A stretch of DNA of 64,000 nucleotides from NCBI RefSeq assembly GCF_012489685.1, contig NC_080042.1, forward strand, positions 14,274,150-14,338,149. Direction: 5' to 3'. This DNA comes from Lotus japonicus (lineage: Eukaryota > Streptophyta > Magnoliopsida > Fabales > Fabaceae). Shown piece after piece: positions 45,242-57,545 of this stretch. A program made the translations under genes and the position numbers. How positions within the stretch are numbered: position 1 is the stretch's first letter; every line of letters begins with the position of its first letter. The notes under the pieces were generated by a model. It was not told the origin of the DNA, searched no databases, and was given only the letters and a program-made list of their open reading frames with translations.

Positions 45242-47998
45242 ATGGAATGTCAATCGAAGGAAGAGTGGGCTTTGGAATCCCTTTTGTGCCCCAAGGTGTA
45301 CGCCTGTGTGCGTTTGTGTGCACCAGTGCTGTTGGTGAAGCAGAAGGATGGAAGGTCCAGACTATGTGTGGACTACCGACAACTCAACAAAGTGATCGTG
45401 AAGAATCGTTATCCGATGCCTCGGATAGACGACTTAATGGATCAACTTAGAGGAGCGGTGATCTTCTCGAAGATAGATCTTAAGTCAGGATACCATCAGA
45501 TCCGAGTCAAGGAATCTGACATCCAGAAGACCGCATTCAGGACTCGATACGGGCATTATGAATATCTTGTGATGCCGTTTGGGGTTACTAATGCACACGC
45601 AGTGTTTATGGACTACATGAACAGAGTGTTCAGACCATTCCTGGACAAGTTCGTGGTGGTATTCATCGATGACATCCTAATCTACTCGAAGAGTAGAGAG
45701 GAACATGAGGAGCATCTACGCCAGGTGTTGGGCGTGTTGCGAGAGAAACAGCTATATGCTAACGGCTCAAAGTGTGAGTTCTGGATGGAGGAGGTGAAAT
45801 TTTTGGGGCATGTCATATCAAGTCAGGGTGTGGCAGTGGACCCTAGCAAGATCGAGACGATTCTGTCATGGGAGCAACCTAAGACGGCAAGCGACATCAG
45901 AAGCTTTGTTGGGCTTGCTGGCTACTATAGACGATTCGTCAAAGATTATGCAAAGTTGACTTCGCCGTTGACCCAGTTGACAAAGAAGAATCAACCGTTT
46001 GCGTGGACGGAGAAGTGTGAGGCTAGTTTCCAGGATTTGAAGAAGCGGATGACCACCGCACCCATACTAGCTTTACCTAAGGAAGGAGAACCTTATGACG
46101 TGTACTGTGATGCGTCACACAATGGTTTAGGTTGTGTAATGATGCAAGATAAGAAAGCAATTGCCTATGCTTCAAGGCAGTTGAAGACTCATGAGAAGAA
46201 CTACCCCACACATGACTTGGAGTTGGCTGCCATAGTTTATGCTCTCAAGATTTGGAGACACTATCTCTATGGCAGTACGTTCACGATCTACAGCGATCAT
46301 AAGAGTTTAAAGTACTTATTTGATCAGAAGGATCTGAACATGAGGCAGCGGAGGTGGATGGAATTCCTTCAGGACTATGAGTTCACTCTACAGTACCATC
46401 CGGGGAAAAGCAATGTCGTAGCCGACGCTCTCAGCCGGAAGGCTATACATGTGTCCTTAATGATGGTCAAGGAGTTAGAACTGTTCGAGGCTTTCCGAGA
46501 TATGAGCTTGGACGTTAAGCTCGCACCAGGAAGACTGAGTTTCGGAATGGTGACGGTGTCAAGTGGACTTTTGGAAGAGATCAAGTCTAGACAAGAGACT
46601 GATGAAGGGATAGCTGAGTGGCGAGACCGTGTGACTCAGGGAAAGGCACCAGAGTTCTCTTTTGGGAATGACAATATTCTGCGATGCAAGGGACGGATAT
46701 GTGTGCCTAACGATGCAGAAATGAGAAGATTGATCCTGGATGAAGGGCACAAGAGTAGGTTGAGTATCCATCCCGGAATGAACAAGATGTATCAGGACTT
46801 GAAACTTCACTTCTGGTGGCCTGGGATGAAGAAGCAGGTTGCTGAGTATGTTTCTACTTGTTTGACATGTCAGAAAGCGAAGGTAGAGCATCAGAAGCCC
46901 GCAGGGAAGCTGCAACCACTAGATGTCCCAGAGTGGAAGTGAGACAGTATTTCTATGGACTTCGTGACGGCTTTACCTTTAACTCGGAGGAAGTTCGATG
47001 CAATTTGGGTTGTTGTTGATCGTTTGACAAAGACCGCTCATTTTATCCCGATCAATCTGAAGTACAAGGTGGAGAAATTGGCGGAGATTTATGTGGCTGA
47101 GGTTGTGCGTCTACATGGTGTACCGACCAGCATCGTATCAGACAGAGTTCCGAGGTTTACCTCTCACTTTTGGGGAGCCTTGCAGCTGGCCCTCAGAACT
47201 AAGTTGAGATTGAGCTCTGCCTATCATCCGCAAACCGATGGGCAGACAGAGAGGACAATCCAGTCGCTGGAAGATTTGCTACGGGCCTGTGTGTTGGATC
47301 ACAAGGGCAGTTGGGATGAGACGCTGCCATTGATCGAATTCACTTACAACAATAGTTTCCATGCGAGCATCGACATGGCACCTTACAAAGCTTTGTACGG
47401 TCGGAGGTGTCGTACGCCCTTATGCTGGCATCAAGATGGAGAAAATTTGGTGATTGGCCCGGAATTGGTGCAACAGACCACCGAGGAAGTCAGGAGAATT
47501 CAGGAAAAGATGAGAACCGCGCAGAGTCGCCAAAAGAGTTACGCCGACAACCGACGAAAGGAGTTGGAATTTCAGGCCGGGGACCATGTCTTCTTGCGGG
47601 TTACCCCGATGACAGGTGTCGGAAGGGCAATCAAGTCCAAGAAGCTTACTCCGAAGTTTATTGGGCCGTACCAGATCACGGAGCGAGTTGGACCGGTGGC
47701 GTACAGGATCGCCCTACCACCGTCTCTATCCAACATCCATGACGTTCTTCATGTGTCGCAGTTGCGGAAGTACATGGCAGATGATTCGCATGTGATTACG
47801 CCAGACGATATACAGCTGAAGGATGATCTAACGATGGTGATGCCACCCATCAAGATCGTCGATCGAAGTGTAAAGCGCTTAAGAAACAAGGAGGTACCTT
47901 TAGTGAAGGTCGTGTGGAACCAAGAGACTGGTGACGCGACCTGGGAGTTAGAGGACAAGATGCGGGAGTCACACCCCGATTTATTTGTAAACCCTTAA
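45242..47998 (+). pseudogene. Gy2 pol: truncated RT, RNase H, integrase, chromodomain-like end
   Basis: Recognisable RT begins near 45325 ([11 protein letters not shown]) with catalytic F-I-D-D near 45667; about 25 preceding residues are unrelated. RNase H shows Y-C-D-A-S-H and Y-S-D-H-K-S-L; integrase HHCC zinc finger (H-x-S...H-P-G...C-L-T-C) near 46750-46880; then an in-frame TGA at 46940-46942 where the family has Trp before D-S-I-S-M-D-F. The frame continues from there through the DDE core (V-D-R, S-D-R-V, Q-T-E-R) to a terminal V-K-V-V-W...A-T-W-E-L-E-D motif of Tekay chromodomains. In SDR-V the usual Asp of S-D-R-D is Val. Confidence 0.93.
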
Positions 47999-48020
47999 GT
48001 TTCGAGGGCGAAACTATTTT

Positions 48021-48034
48021 AAGGGGGGTGGTAT
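48021..48034 (+). other. Gy2 polypurine tract
   Basis: AAGGGGGGTGGTAT directly before the 3' LTR, after the family signature TTTCGAGGGCGAAAC. Confidence 0.88.
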
Positions 48035-50416
48035 TGTAAGGCCCTAAGTTCAATTTGGAACAATTTTATGGAAGTTTGAATAAAATTGAAGTTTTTGGCT
48101 ATGTTTGATAGCTGGCAGATTAGAACTGTCAACTTGTGCGAATTTTTAGAGGGTCTTAACGACTTCATTTGGGAAAACTTCCTTCATGAGAGTTGTATCC
48201 CTCAAGTCTAGAAAATTCTCCAAGTGGTTTCGTGTCGATCCGATTTCTGTAGCTCCAGATATCCCCGTTTTAGTGAACGTAGTTCCGGCTGTACAGTGCC
48301 AGCGGGATTATTACATTGTTTTTCTTCTAAGTCCGAATTTAATTATGAATTTACCTTTGAGGGCTTAGGTTTTAGTAAGTTTCAGGTCTGATTAGGTAAT
48401 TAGACTGGTGGGTTAAGGTTGGACTTGGGTCGGGCTTGTGGAAAAACAAAACCCTAGCCCACTTGTGGGTTGCATGTGATTTTAGCCAAGGGGGGAAACC
48501 CTATTCTTCCACAATCAGAAAACAGAGATACACTACAGCACCTTCAAGTGAAAAACAAAGAGAGAACGTGTGAGAGAAGAGAAGGGAGCCGCCGCCCAAG
48601 CCACCACCATTGTCGCCGGTCACGCGCGCGAGCAAGGGAGAGAGCGCGAATAGAGAGAGTTTCGCGAAGGAGAAGGAAGGTGAAGGAGACTTGGACAGCA
48701 AGAGATTGTTCTTCCAAACTTCATTCTCTTCTCTTTTCAGACCAAGAACCCAAGGTAAGGGCTGGTCCTAGGACTTGGGTAGTTTATTAGGGACTTGTTG
48801 CTATGTTTGTTTGTGAAGAATCTTGATTGTTGAAGGTTTGCTTGCTGTACTATTATCATATGAGACCTATGTGATTTGATTTTATTGCTGGAACATAGCT
48901 TAAAGCCTTGGGCTGAGATGGTTTATAGCTTAAACTAGAGGTGGAAGTTTCGCTGCCAGTTTCCTGTACTGGACAGCGGACTTCAGAGCCCCTTTTTACC
49001 TGTTTATGGTCATCAAATGAAAAAGTGATTAAAATGAAAGTTGTAGATTTTCGAAATATCTTTCCAGACATATAGAAATCATAATTTTTGGTTTAGTAAT
49101 GTGATCTGGGGGTCGTGTTTAGTAACTGTCACACCTGCTGTCTTCCTGTTCCGGACAGTTAGCTTTAAGGCCTAATATCACCTAATTCTGGGACTCAAAT
49201 GAAAATGATTTTAACTAGAGAGTTGTAGATATTTAAAATAGCTTTCTAGAAAGGTATCATACGTGAATTTTGGTTGAAAGATGCATTCTGTGGCTCTATT
49301 TTTGTGAAAGTTGTTTCTGCTGTCAATATGTTGAAGTTGCGATGATATATTATGCATGAGTGAATGTTCTTGCGTTCCTTTACGTGGATTATATTTATTT
49401 TCTGAGTTAATGGTTCAAGGGTCGCTCACCTAGCCGTAATTCCCTTGTAACCCGTGAATGTTGTGTTGTGAAGGTTGTTGTATAAAGAGTATGATAAGAC
49501 TCTAGGATTGATTTTAGAGACTTAACAAAGAGAAAAGTGTAATAAACTCGCTTGCAAGTAAATGTGAATAATTGGACATAGGTCTGGTGAGGACTATGGA
49601 CCATGAGAACGATGGTACCTTGCACGCGAGGGTGTTTTGTGGGTTGTACGGTGAGTCCCCACGTGATTGGCTGACTGCGGTCGCCTTGTGATTCTGTGGA
49701 CGGACGGTGAGTCTGGCGGACGGTGAGTCCCCCCACATGATTGAGGGTTGTACGGTGAGTCCCCTCCGAGATTTGTTCATCTGCGGATGATCGTGATTAT
49801 GGCCATGGAAGTTTTGGTGGGTTGTGTGAAGTGAGATTCCGTTAGTAACTGACTCTTTCCCATAAAAGACATATAATGTACTTATATTATATATGTTGTT
49901 GTTGATTTTTTCATTATCATTCTTTTGTTGGACCTGACCCTGCTTGTTTGCTATGTGTTTGTTTGGGGGGGGTAGATGGTCGTGAAGATAATGGCGATGA
50001 CTCATTCTTGGGAGTTGATGCTACGTGACGTGCCGATACCGGAGGACGACTACACTTCAGAGGAAGAGGCTAAGGAATAGGGTTTGGGTTGAGAGTCTTT
50101 TGTTTTCTGTTGGGGTTGAGAGTTTCCGAAGTGTTGGTATCGAACAATTTTATTGCTTAAATTCGAATGAACAAGTTTTGATGTAATCTTTATTTTCATT
50201 CAGGCCTTTGTTTCGTACTCTTTACAGTTGGTTATTTAAAAAGTTTTACGAAGTTGGTCACTTCCGCGTGTTTTTTTGGAAAGGTTATGTTTCAAGAGTT
50301 TTTGTAAAATGAAAGGTTTGTCATTAATTGAAGATTAATAAGTGAATCGACGAAAACTCTTTACGAAAATTGGTTAATTAGTTACTGTGTAACACTCGAG
50401 AAATCGGGGCGTTACA
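48035..50416 (+). repeat. Gy2 3' LTR
   Basis: 2382 bp, near-identical to 42617-44997; one-base differences such as near 48546 (A for C) and an added T near 49929. Followed by GATAG. Confidence 0.93.
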
Positions 50417-50953
50417 GATAGCGACCTGTCCTTTCACCAGTTGACTTGTGATGAAGGAGCTTCAGATGAACGTTGATGAAGCTTCTGATCATCGTCAGAT
50501 TGAAGCTTGGAGTCTTCTGACCATGCAACTTCTGCTTCTGAACAAGTTCCTCAGAACTTCTGATGGTCAGAGCTAGAATAGCCCGGGTCTTCAGAACCAA
50601 CTTCTTGCAAGTCTTCAGAACTTGAGTCTTCTGCTTCGGGACCGTTCCACTGGAACATCTGGTCTTCAGAACTTCTGACTTGAGTTCTTCAGAACTTCTT
50701 GAGAGCTTCCATTTTCAGAGCTTCTGAAGTATTTGCCACTGTTCAGAACGAACATGATAGATTAAATAGCTCTCTTTTTAGTAACCCTTGGTTCTTCTTC
50801 TTCTGAACGAGTAGGCTTGGGTCAGATTCAGAACCTGTTTGTCACAACTTAAAAAGACAAACGTTAGGGTACCACAATTGTTCATCATCATAAACCTTAA
50901 TTGTAATCATCAAAACATAGAGATGCAACCACTGATCAAACCTTGATCTTACA

Positions 50954-51964
50954 GTCACATGCTTTGAGTGCAAAGAATCAGGGCACTACAAAAGTGATTG
51001 TCCAAAATTGAAGAAGGACAAGAAGCAAAAGAAGCACTTCAAGACAAAGAAGAGTCTGATGGTGACTTTTGATGAATCAGAGTCAGAGGATGTTGACTCT
51101 GATGGTGAAGTCCAAGGACTCATGGCTATTGTCAAAGACAAAGGAGCAGAGTCAAAGGAAGCTGTTGACTCTGACTCAGAATCAGAAGGAGATCCTAACT
51201 CAGACGATGAAAATGAGGTATTCGCTTCTGTCTCTACCTCTGAACTGAAACATGCCTTGTCTGATATCATGGATAAGTATAACTCTTTATTGTCTAAGCA
51301 TAAGAAGCTGAAAAAGGACTTATCTGCTGTTTCCAAGACTCCTTCTGAACATGAGAAAATTATTTCTGATTTGAAAAATGATAATCATGCTTTGATCAAT
51401 TCTAACTCTGTGCTTAAGAACCAGATTGCTAAGTTAGAAGAAATAGTTGCTTGTGATGCCTCTGATTGTAGAAATGAATCTCAGTATGAAAAGTCTTTTC
51501 AAAGATTCCTGGCTAAAAGCGTAGATAGAAGCTTAATGGCTTCAATGATCTATGGCGTAAGCAGAAATGGAATGCATGGCATTGGCTATTCTAAACCAAT
51601 TAGAAATGAGCCCTCTGTGTCTAAAGCTAAATCCTTGTATGAATGCTTTGTTCCCTCTGGTACCATATTGCCTGACCCTTTACCTGCTAAAGTTGCTAAA
51701 ACCCCTCTTAAAAAGGGATCTTTCTCTATGTCTAAATATCATGCAAAAATTCCTTTACATTATCATGTTGAGAAACCCAAGGTGACCAGAACCTCTGGGG
51801 TAACTAACAGGAGAGGACCCAGAAAGTGGGTACCTAAGGACAAGATTATCTATGTTGCATATATCCTTGATAGCTCCACTGAAACACCAATCATGGTATC
51901 TGGACAGTGGATGCTCGCGTCACATGACGGGAGAAAGGCGTATGTTCCAAGAGCTAAAACTTAA
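50954..51964 (+). pseudogene. E1 gag, C-terminal part after E2
   Basis: Begins with the second GTCAC copy, then C-F-E-C-K-E-S-G-H-Y-K-S-D-C, a CX2CX4HX4C knuckle that continues the frame of 30081-30985 exactly. Follow a basic stretch, an acidic D/E/S region, a coiled coil (S-T-S-E-L-K-H-A-L-S-D-I-M) and a conserved block R-S-L-M-A-S-M-I-Y-G shared with E2. The stop at 51962-51964 lies past the protease motif encoded in the overlapping +1 frame. Confidence 0.9.
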
Positions 51965-54629
51965 GCCTGGAGGCGAAGTTGGCTTTGGAGGAAATGAAAA
52001 GGGTAAAATTGTTGGTACTGGTACTATTTGTGTAGATAGTAGTCCATGCATTGATAATGTGTTATTGGTAGACGGCTTAACACATAACTTATTGTCTATA
52101 AGTCAATTAGCTGACAAGGGTTATGATGTTATATTCAATCAAAAGTCCTGCCGGGCTGTAAGTCAGATCGATGGCGCTGTTCTGTTTAACAGCAAGAGGA
52201 AGAACAACATTTATAAGATCAGATTATCTGAGTTGGAGGCTCAGAATGTGAAGTGCCTTCTTTCTGTTAATGAAGAGCAGTGGGTATGGCATAGACGGTT
52301 AGGGCATGTCAGTATGAGAAAGATTTCTCAGCTGAGCAAGCTAAACCTTGTCAGGGGCTTACCCAATCTGAAGTTCGCTTCAGACGCTCTTTGTGAAGCA
52401 TGTCAGAAAGGCAAATTCACTAAAGTCCCTTTCAAGGCAAAGAATGTTGTCTCAACCTCAAGGCCGTTGGAACTTCTGCATATCGACCTTTTTGGACCAG
52501 TGAAAACTGAGTCTATAGGTGGCAAGAGATATGGGATGGTTATCGTTGATGACTATAGCCGCTGGACATGGGTAAAGTTTCTAACCCGCAAGGATGAGTC
52601 TCATGCTGTGTTCTCTACCTTCATAGCCCAAGTGCAAAACGAGAAGGCTTGTAGGATTGTGCGTGTCAGAAGTGACCATGGTGGAGAGTTTGAGAATGAC
52701 AAGTTTGAGAGTCTGTTTGATTCCTATGGAATTGCACATGATTTCTCTTGTCCCAGAACTCCTCAACAAAATGGTGTTGTTGAGAGGAAGAACAGAACTC
52801 TTCAGGAGATGGCTAGAACCATGCTCCAAGAAACTGGCATGGCTAAGCACTTTTGGGCAGAGGCAGTAAATACAACATGTTACATTCAGAACAGAATCTC
52901 TGTGAGACCAATTCTGAATAAGACTCTCTATGAATTGTGGAAGAACATAAAACCCAACATTTCTTATTTTCATCCTTTTGGTTGTGTCTACTATGTTCTT
53001 AATACTAAGGATAGATTGCATAAATTTGATGCTAAGTCTTCTAAATGTCTATTACTTGGTTACTCTGAAAGATCTAAAGGTTTTAGATTTTATAATACTG
53101 ATGCTAAGACTACTGAAGAATCTATTCATGTTAGATTTGACGATAAGCTTGACTCTGACCAGTCAAATCTAGTTGAGAAGTTTGCAGATTTAAGCATTAA
53201 TGTTTCTGACAAAGGCAAAGCTCCAGAGGAAGCTGAGCCAGAGGAAGATGAACCAGAAGAAGAAGCCGGTCCCTCTGATTCACAAACTCTGAAGAAGAGC
53301 AGAATCACTGCAGCTCATCCTAAGGAATTGATTCTGGGAAACAAAGACGAACCAGTCAGAACCAGATCAGCCTTCAGACCCTCTGAAGAGACCTTGCTTA
53401 GTCTGAAAGGATTGGTGTCCTTAATTGAACCCAAGTCCATAGATGAAGCTCTTCAGGACAAGGATTGGATTCTGGCCATGGAAGAAGAATTGAATCAATT
53501 CTCCAAGAACGATGTTTGGAGCTTAGTGAAGAAGCCTGAGAGTGTCCATGTAATTAGAACAAAATGGGTGTTCAGAAACAAGCTGAAAGAGAAAGGAGAT
53601 GTAGTCAGAAACAAGGCAAGGCTAGTTGCTCAAGGCTACAGTCAGCAGGAAGGAATAGACTACACAGAAACATTTGCTCCAGTAGCAAGACTAGAAGCAA
53701 TCAGACTGTTGATCTCTTTCTCAGTAAATCACAACATAGTTCTTCATCAGATGGATGTGAAGAGTGCCTTCCTAAATGGTTATATATCAGAGGAAGTCTA
53801 TGTTCATCAACCCCCAGGTTTTGAAGATGAGAAGAAGCCAGACCATGTGTTCAAATTGAAGAAGTCACTCTATGGTCTGAAGCAAGCTCCCAGAGCATGG
53901 TATGAGAGACTCAGCTCATTCCTTCTGGAAAATGAGTTTGTAAGGGGTAAAGTAGATACAACTCTCTTTTGCAAAACTTATAAAGATGATATCTTAATTG
54001 TGCAAATTTATGTTGATGATATTATATTTGGTTCTGCTAATCAATCTCTATGCAAAGAATTTTCTAAGATGATGCAGGCTGAATTTGAGATGAGTATGAT
54101 GGGAGAACTCAAGTACTTTCTGGGTATTCAAGTTGATCCAACACCAGAAGGAACATATATCCATCAGAGCAAGTACACTAAAGAACTTCTGAAGAAGTTC
54201 AATATGCTGGAATCTACAGTGGCCAAGACTCCAATGCATCCTACATGCATCCTGGAGAAAGAAGATGCAAGTAGTAAAGTATGTCAGAAGCTCTATCGTG
54301 GTATGATATGTTCACTTCTATACTTAACCGCATCTAGGCCAGATATATTATTTAGTGTTCACTTATGTGCTCGTTTCCAATCAGATCCAAGGGAAACCCA
54401 CTTAACTGCTGTTAAGAGGATCCTAACGTATCTGAAAGGTACCACTAACTTTGGCTTGATGTATAAGAAAACATCAGAGTATAAGCTTTCAGGTTATTGT
54501 GATGCTGATTATGCTTGAGATAGAACAGAGAGAAAAAGCACTTCTGGAAATTGTCAATTTCTGGGAAGCAACTTAGTCTCATGGGCAAGCAAGAGGCAAT
54601 CAACCATTGCACTATCCACTGCAGAGGCA
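51852..54629 (+). pseudogene. E1 pol, one nonsense codon and C-terminal deletion
   Basis: Protease D-S-G-C-S near 51903; H-R-R-L-G-H and C-E-A-C pre-integrase; integrase [20 protein letters not shown] with Y-V-D-D near 54012; RNase H D-A-D-Y-A followed by an in-frame TGA at 54516-54518 (E2 has G-D-R at this point). The frame continues to S-T-A-E-A, where a deletion near 54629 joins pol to the accessory leader, probably at short GCAG/ACAG homology. About 110 RNase H residues and the intergenic region are lost. Confidence 0.92.
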
Positions 54630-54955
54630 GTAAACGTGTGTCAGTTTCTCTGATGCATAGTTCCCTGTTCCCGTGTGACAGTCTGTCATAATTTGTGTAG
54701 ATGTGCTTCTCTCCTGCGTGTGATATGTGTATTTACTGTTACTATGATGTCTTTAATTTTTAACCGTTGATTTTAACCTGTTTTTTGATCAACAACAGTT
54801 ACTTTTAAAAATCCACTATGCACACACGTTCTCCTACACTTAAGGTTTTACATTCTCTCTCTTCAGTTTTTCAAAACCTCTCTCCCACGATCTCTCTCTC
54901 TCTCTCTATATTCATCATCTTCATCTTCTACCCAAAACCTTCAACCGCTTCAACA
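54630..54955 (+). promoter_or_regulatory. E1 accessory-ORF leader and decayed promoter block
   Basis: Homologous to the antisense E0 sequence 28047-28380. AACCGTTGATTTT near 54763, CCACTATGCACACACG at 54813-54828 (TATA degraded to TATG) and a CT-rich leader, about 140 bp before the ATG at 54956. Confidence 0.55.
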
Positions 54956-57545
54956 ATGGTGAGACCAACCAGAAACGAAGCTGCCGAAGCAACCAGGTTC
55001 CCTCACATGGAAGTGGGTCTGGCAACAGGTCAAAGGGGTCCTGAGAATCCGAATCAAGATCAAGTTCAAGCTCAAGAGCAGATTATTCCAATTGCTGAAC
55101 GGGGCTGTGCCGTTCACTGCGTATATGCTCCTGAGGAACTTCAAGTACTGGCAGAATGGAGATTTGACCTCGACAATCTTGCTACAAATGGGTATGATCT
55201 TCGTCCTGAAGTCCAAGCTCAAGGCTGGGAAAATTACTTCAACAGGCTTCGAGGACCGGTGTATGACAAACTGATCAAGGAATTCTGGAAGCACGCCGAC
55301 TGTGATGATACTCAGGTGGTATCTCACATTCTTGGAAGGAAGATCATAATTACAGAGAAGTCTTTCGTGAATCTGCTGGGTGCAGAAACTGCTCGTGGGT
55401 ATCGCTTCCAATTCAATGAATCGAAGCTGAAACCCAAAACGAAGGATGAGACCAACAAGGCCCTGTACACCAATTACAAACCGGGCAAGACTAATTACAA
55501 AGTGATGGATCTTCATCCCAAGCTCAGAATCTGGCACAAGATTCTGCTGAACTGCATCAACCAGAGGCCAAAGGGCAGTTCCCCAGATTACATCAATTTC
55601 TGCCAGAAGGCAATGCTAGTCTTCATCCAAGACAAGAGGAAACTCTGCCTCCCTTTCTTCTTGTTCTCTTACCTGAAGGAATGTATCCGGAAGTCAAGGA
55701 CTACTGCCTCCATCAAGTCCGCAATCAAGTATATCCCTTTTGGGAGATTGTTGTCTGATCTCTTCATTGAGAGTGGCCTTATTCAAGATCTGGTCAATGC
55801 TGGATGCGTAGAGGATCTGACCACGATTGTCAGTGATGTCTTCACTGCAAATTCTCTGAAGAAGATGGGTCTAGTCAAAAAGAAGATTGCTCCTGCCCAT
55901 GAAGATACATCTTCTGAAATCAGAAAAAGAAGAGTCCCTCTCAATGACTTTCCCTTGTGGACCCAGGCAGACAACCCTGAAGCAATCAGGTGTTTCGTTG
56001 ATGATCTGAAGAGTCAAGGCTTTGAAACTCCTGCCAGAGTGACTAGATCATCAGCACAATCAAGTAAGTCTGCAGTTGCTTCTGATGATGATTTGAACTT
56101 ATTTGATGCACTCCCCATCTCAGCCATGCTCAAACACTCTTCAAATCCACTCACTCCCATTCCAGAGTCCCAACCAGCTGCACAAACCACCTCTCCACCA
56201 CATTCCCCAAGGTCTTCATTTTTTCAACCTTCTCCAACTGAAGCACCTCTCTGGAATTTGCTCCAGAACCAACCATCTAGGCCAGATGAACCAACCTCAC
56301 CCATCACCATCCAGTATAACCCATTAACTTCTGAACCCATCATCCCTGAACAACCAGAGCCCAACCAAACAGAACCTGGACCCAGAACCTCTGATCACTC
56401 TGTCCCAAGAGCATCAGAACGTCTGGCTCCCAGAACTACTGATACAGACTCTTCCACAGCCTATACACCTGTATCCTTCCCAACCAATGTTGCTGACTCT
56501 TCTCCCTCCAATAACTCTGAATCCATTAGAAAATTCATGGAGGTCAGAAAAGAAAAGGTGTCTACCTTAGAAGAGTATTATCTCACTTGTCCAAGCCCTA
56601 GGAGATATCCTGGCCCTAGACCTGAACGTCTAGTAGACCCAGATGAACCTATCTTGGCCAATCCTTTACATAAGTCAGACCCTTTGGCTCAACAAGTTCA
56701 ACCTGCCCCTGACCAACAAGAGCCAGTTCAACCAGAACCCAAACCAGAACAATCTGTGTCTAACCACTCTTCGGTTAGATCACCAAATCCTCTGGTTGAC
56801 ACTTCAGAACCTCACCTTGGAACCTCTGAACCTCATGTTCAATCCGTTAACATTGGCTCTCCACAAGGTGCCTCTGAAGCTCACAGCAGCAATCATCCAG
56901 CCTCTCCTGAAACCAACCTCTATAATTCCTTACACTCACCTCCGACCCACATCTCTCTCTGAGTGCATCAATATTTTCTATCATGAAGCTTCATTGATGC
57001 TACGCAATGTGCAAGGTCAGACTGACCTAAGCGAGAATGCTGAATATGTGGCTGAAGAGTGGAACAGTCTGAGCACTTGGCTAGTGGCTCAAGTTCCAGT
57101 TATGATGCAGCTTCTGAATGCAGAGGGAAGTCAGAGGATCTAGGCTGCAAAGCAAAGGTTTGCTAGAAGGGTGGCTCTTCATGAACAAGAACAGAGACAA
57201 AAGCTTCTTGAAGCTATTGAAGAGGCCAGAAGAAAGCAAGAGCAAGCAGAAGAAGCTGCACGTCAAGCAGCAGCTCAAGCTGAACAAGCCAGATTAGAGG
57301 CAGAACGACTTGAAGCTGAGGCTGAAGCTCTTAGATGCCAAGCACTTGCACCAGTAGTGTTTACTTCTGCTGCTTCTGCTTCCATTCCAGCTCCTCAAGC
57401 TGCTCAGAATGTTCCTTCTAGTTCTACTCAGTCAAGCTCGTCCAGACTCGACATCATGGAACAGCGTCTTGATACTCATGAGTCTATGCTAATAGACATG
57501 AAGGAAATGATGATGGAACTTCTGCGTCGATCTGCTAAACCCTAG
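54956..57545 (+). pseudogene. E1 accessory ('env-like') ORF, frameshift and nonsense
   Basis: ATG 54956 (M-V-R-P-T-R). Conserved putative plant transposon domain at residues about 45-330, then P/S/T-rich region and C-terminal coiled coil (R-L-D-I-M-E-Q-R-L...M-M-M-E-L-L-R-R). Compared with E3 about 84 residues between Q-G-F-E and T-P-A-R-V are missing in frame. A frameshift in the CT run near 56955 gives a stop at 56960-56962; a TAG at about 57140 replaces the Glu codon of E3 (S-Q-S-I-E). The last open part is 57171-57545. A segment at 56893-57007 absent from E3 is flanked by short GCAAT repeats. Confidence 0.88.

Larger units (their letters stand above)
42617..50416 (+). mobile_element. Gy2: Tekay/Del-like gypsy chromovirus lacking gag and protease
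   Basis: Target duplication GATAG at 42612-42616 and 50417-50421; the empty site is visible in the other E2 LTRs (near 25613). LTRs 2381 and 2382 bp differ at about six positions by eye (about 0.25%), so insertion is very recent. Interior 44998-48034 contains RT to chromodomain-like end but no gag, protease or RT N-terminus, plus one nonsense codon. It must have been mobilised by proteins from another element. Confidence 0.92.
30986..50953 (-). mobile_element. E2: SIRE/Maximus-type copia element inserted in E1 gag
   Basis: Target duplication GTCAC at 30981-30985 and 50954-50958. 3' LTR 30986-32226 and 5' LTR 41908-50953, the latter split by Gy2; without Gy2 and its duplication it is 1241 bp, exactly the length of the 3' LTR. 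By eye the two LTRs differ at about seven positions (roughly 0.5%), so insertion is recent. Order on the minus strand: gag, pol, 1017-residue accessory ORF, a small sense ORF, two polypurine motifs. gag has one and pol two nonsense codons; the accessory ORF is intact. Confidence 0.93.
41908..50953 (-). repeat. E2 5' LTR, interrupted by Gy2
   Basis: Parts 41908-42616 and 50417-50953; 1241 bp after removing Gy2 and one GATAG. It is followed by GTCAC (50954-50958) and E1 gag. Small differences from the 3' LTR are visible, for example near 42259, 50582, 50637 and 50891. Confidence 0.93.

Noticed and set aside
50417..50940. Heat-shock elements in the copia U3
   Set aside because: The motif is GAA-n-TTC with one base between, whereas the heat-shock consensus needs two; no clear match to alternating nGAAn units.
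52581..53021. Minus-strand open frame of 146 codons opposite E1 pol
   Set aside because: Shadow of the integrase frame; codon pattern and homology support the plus strand.
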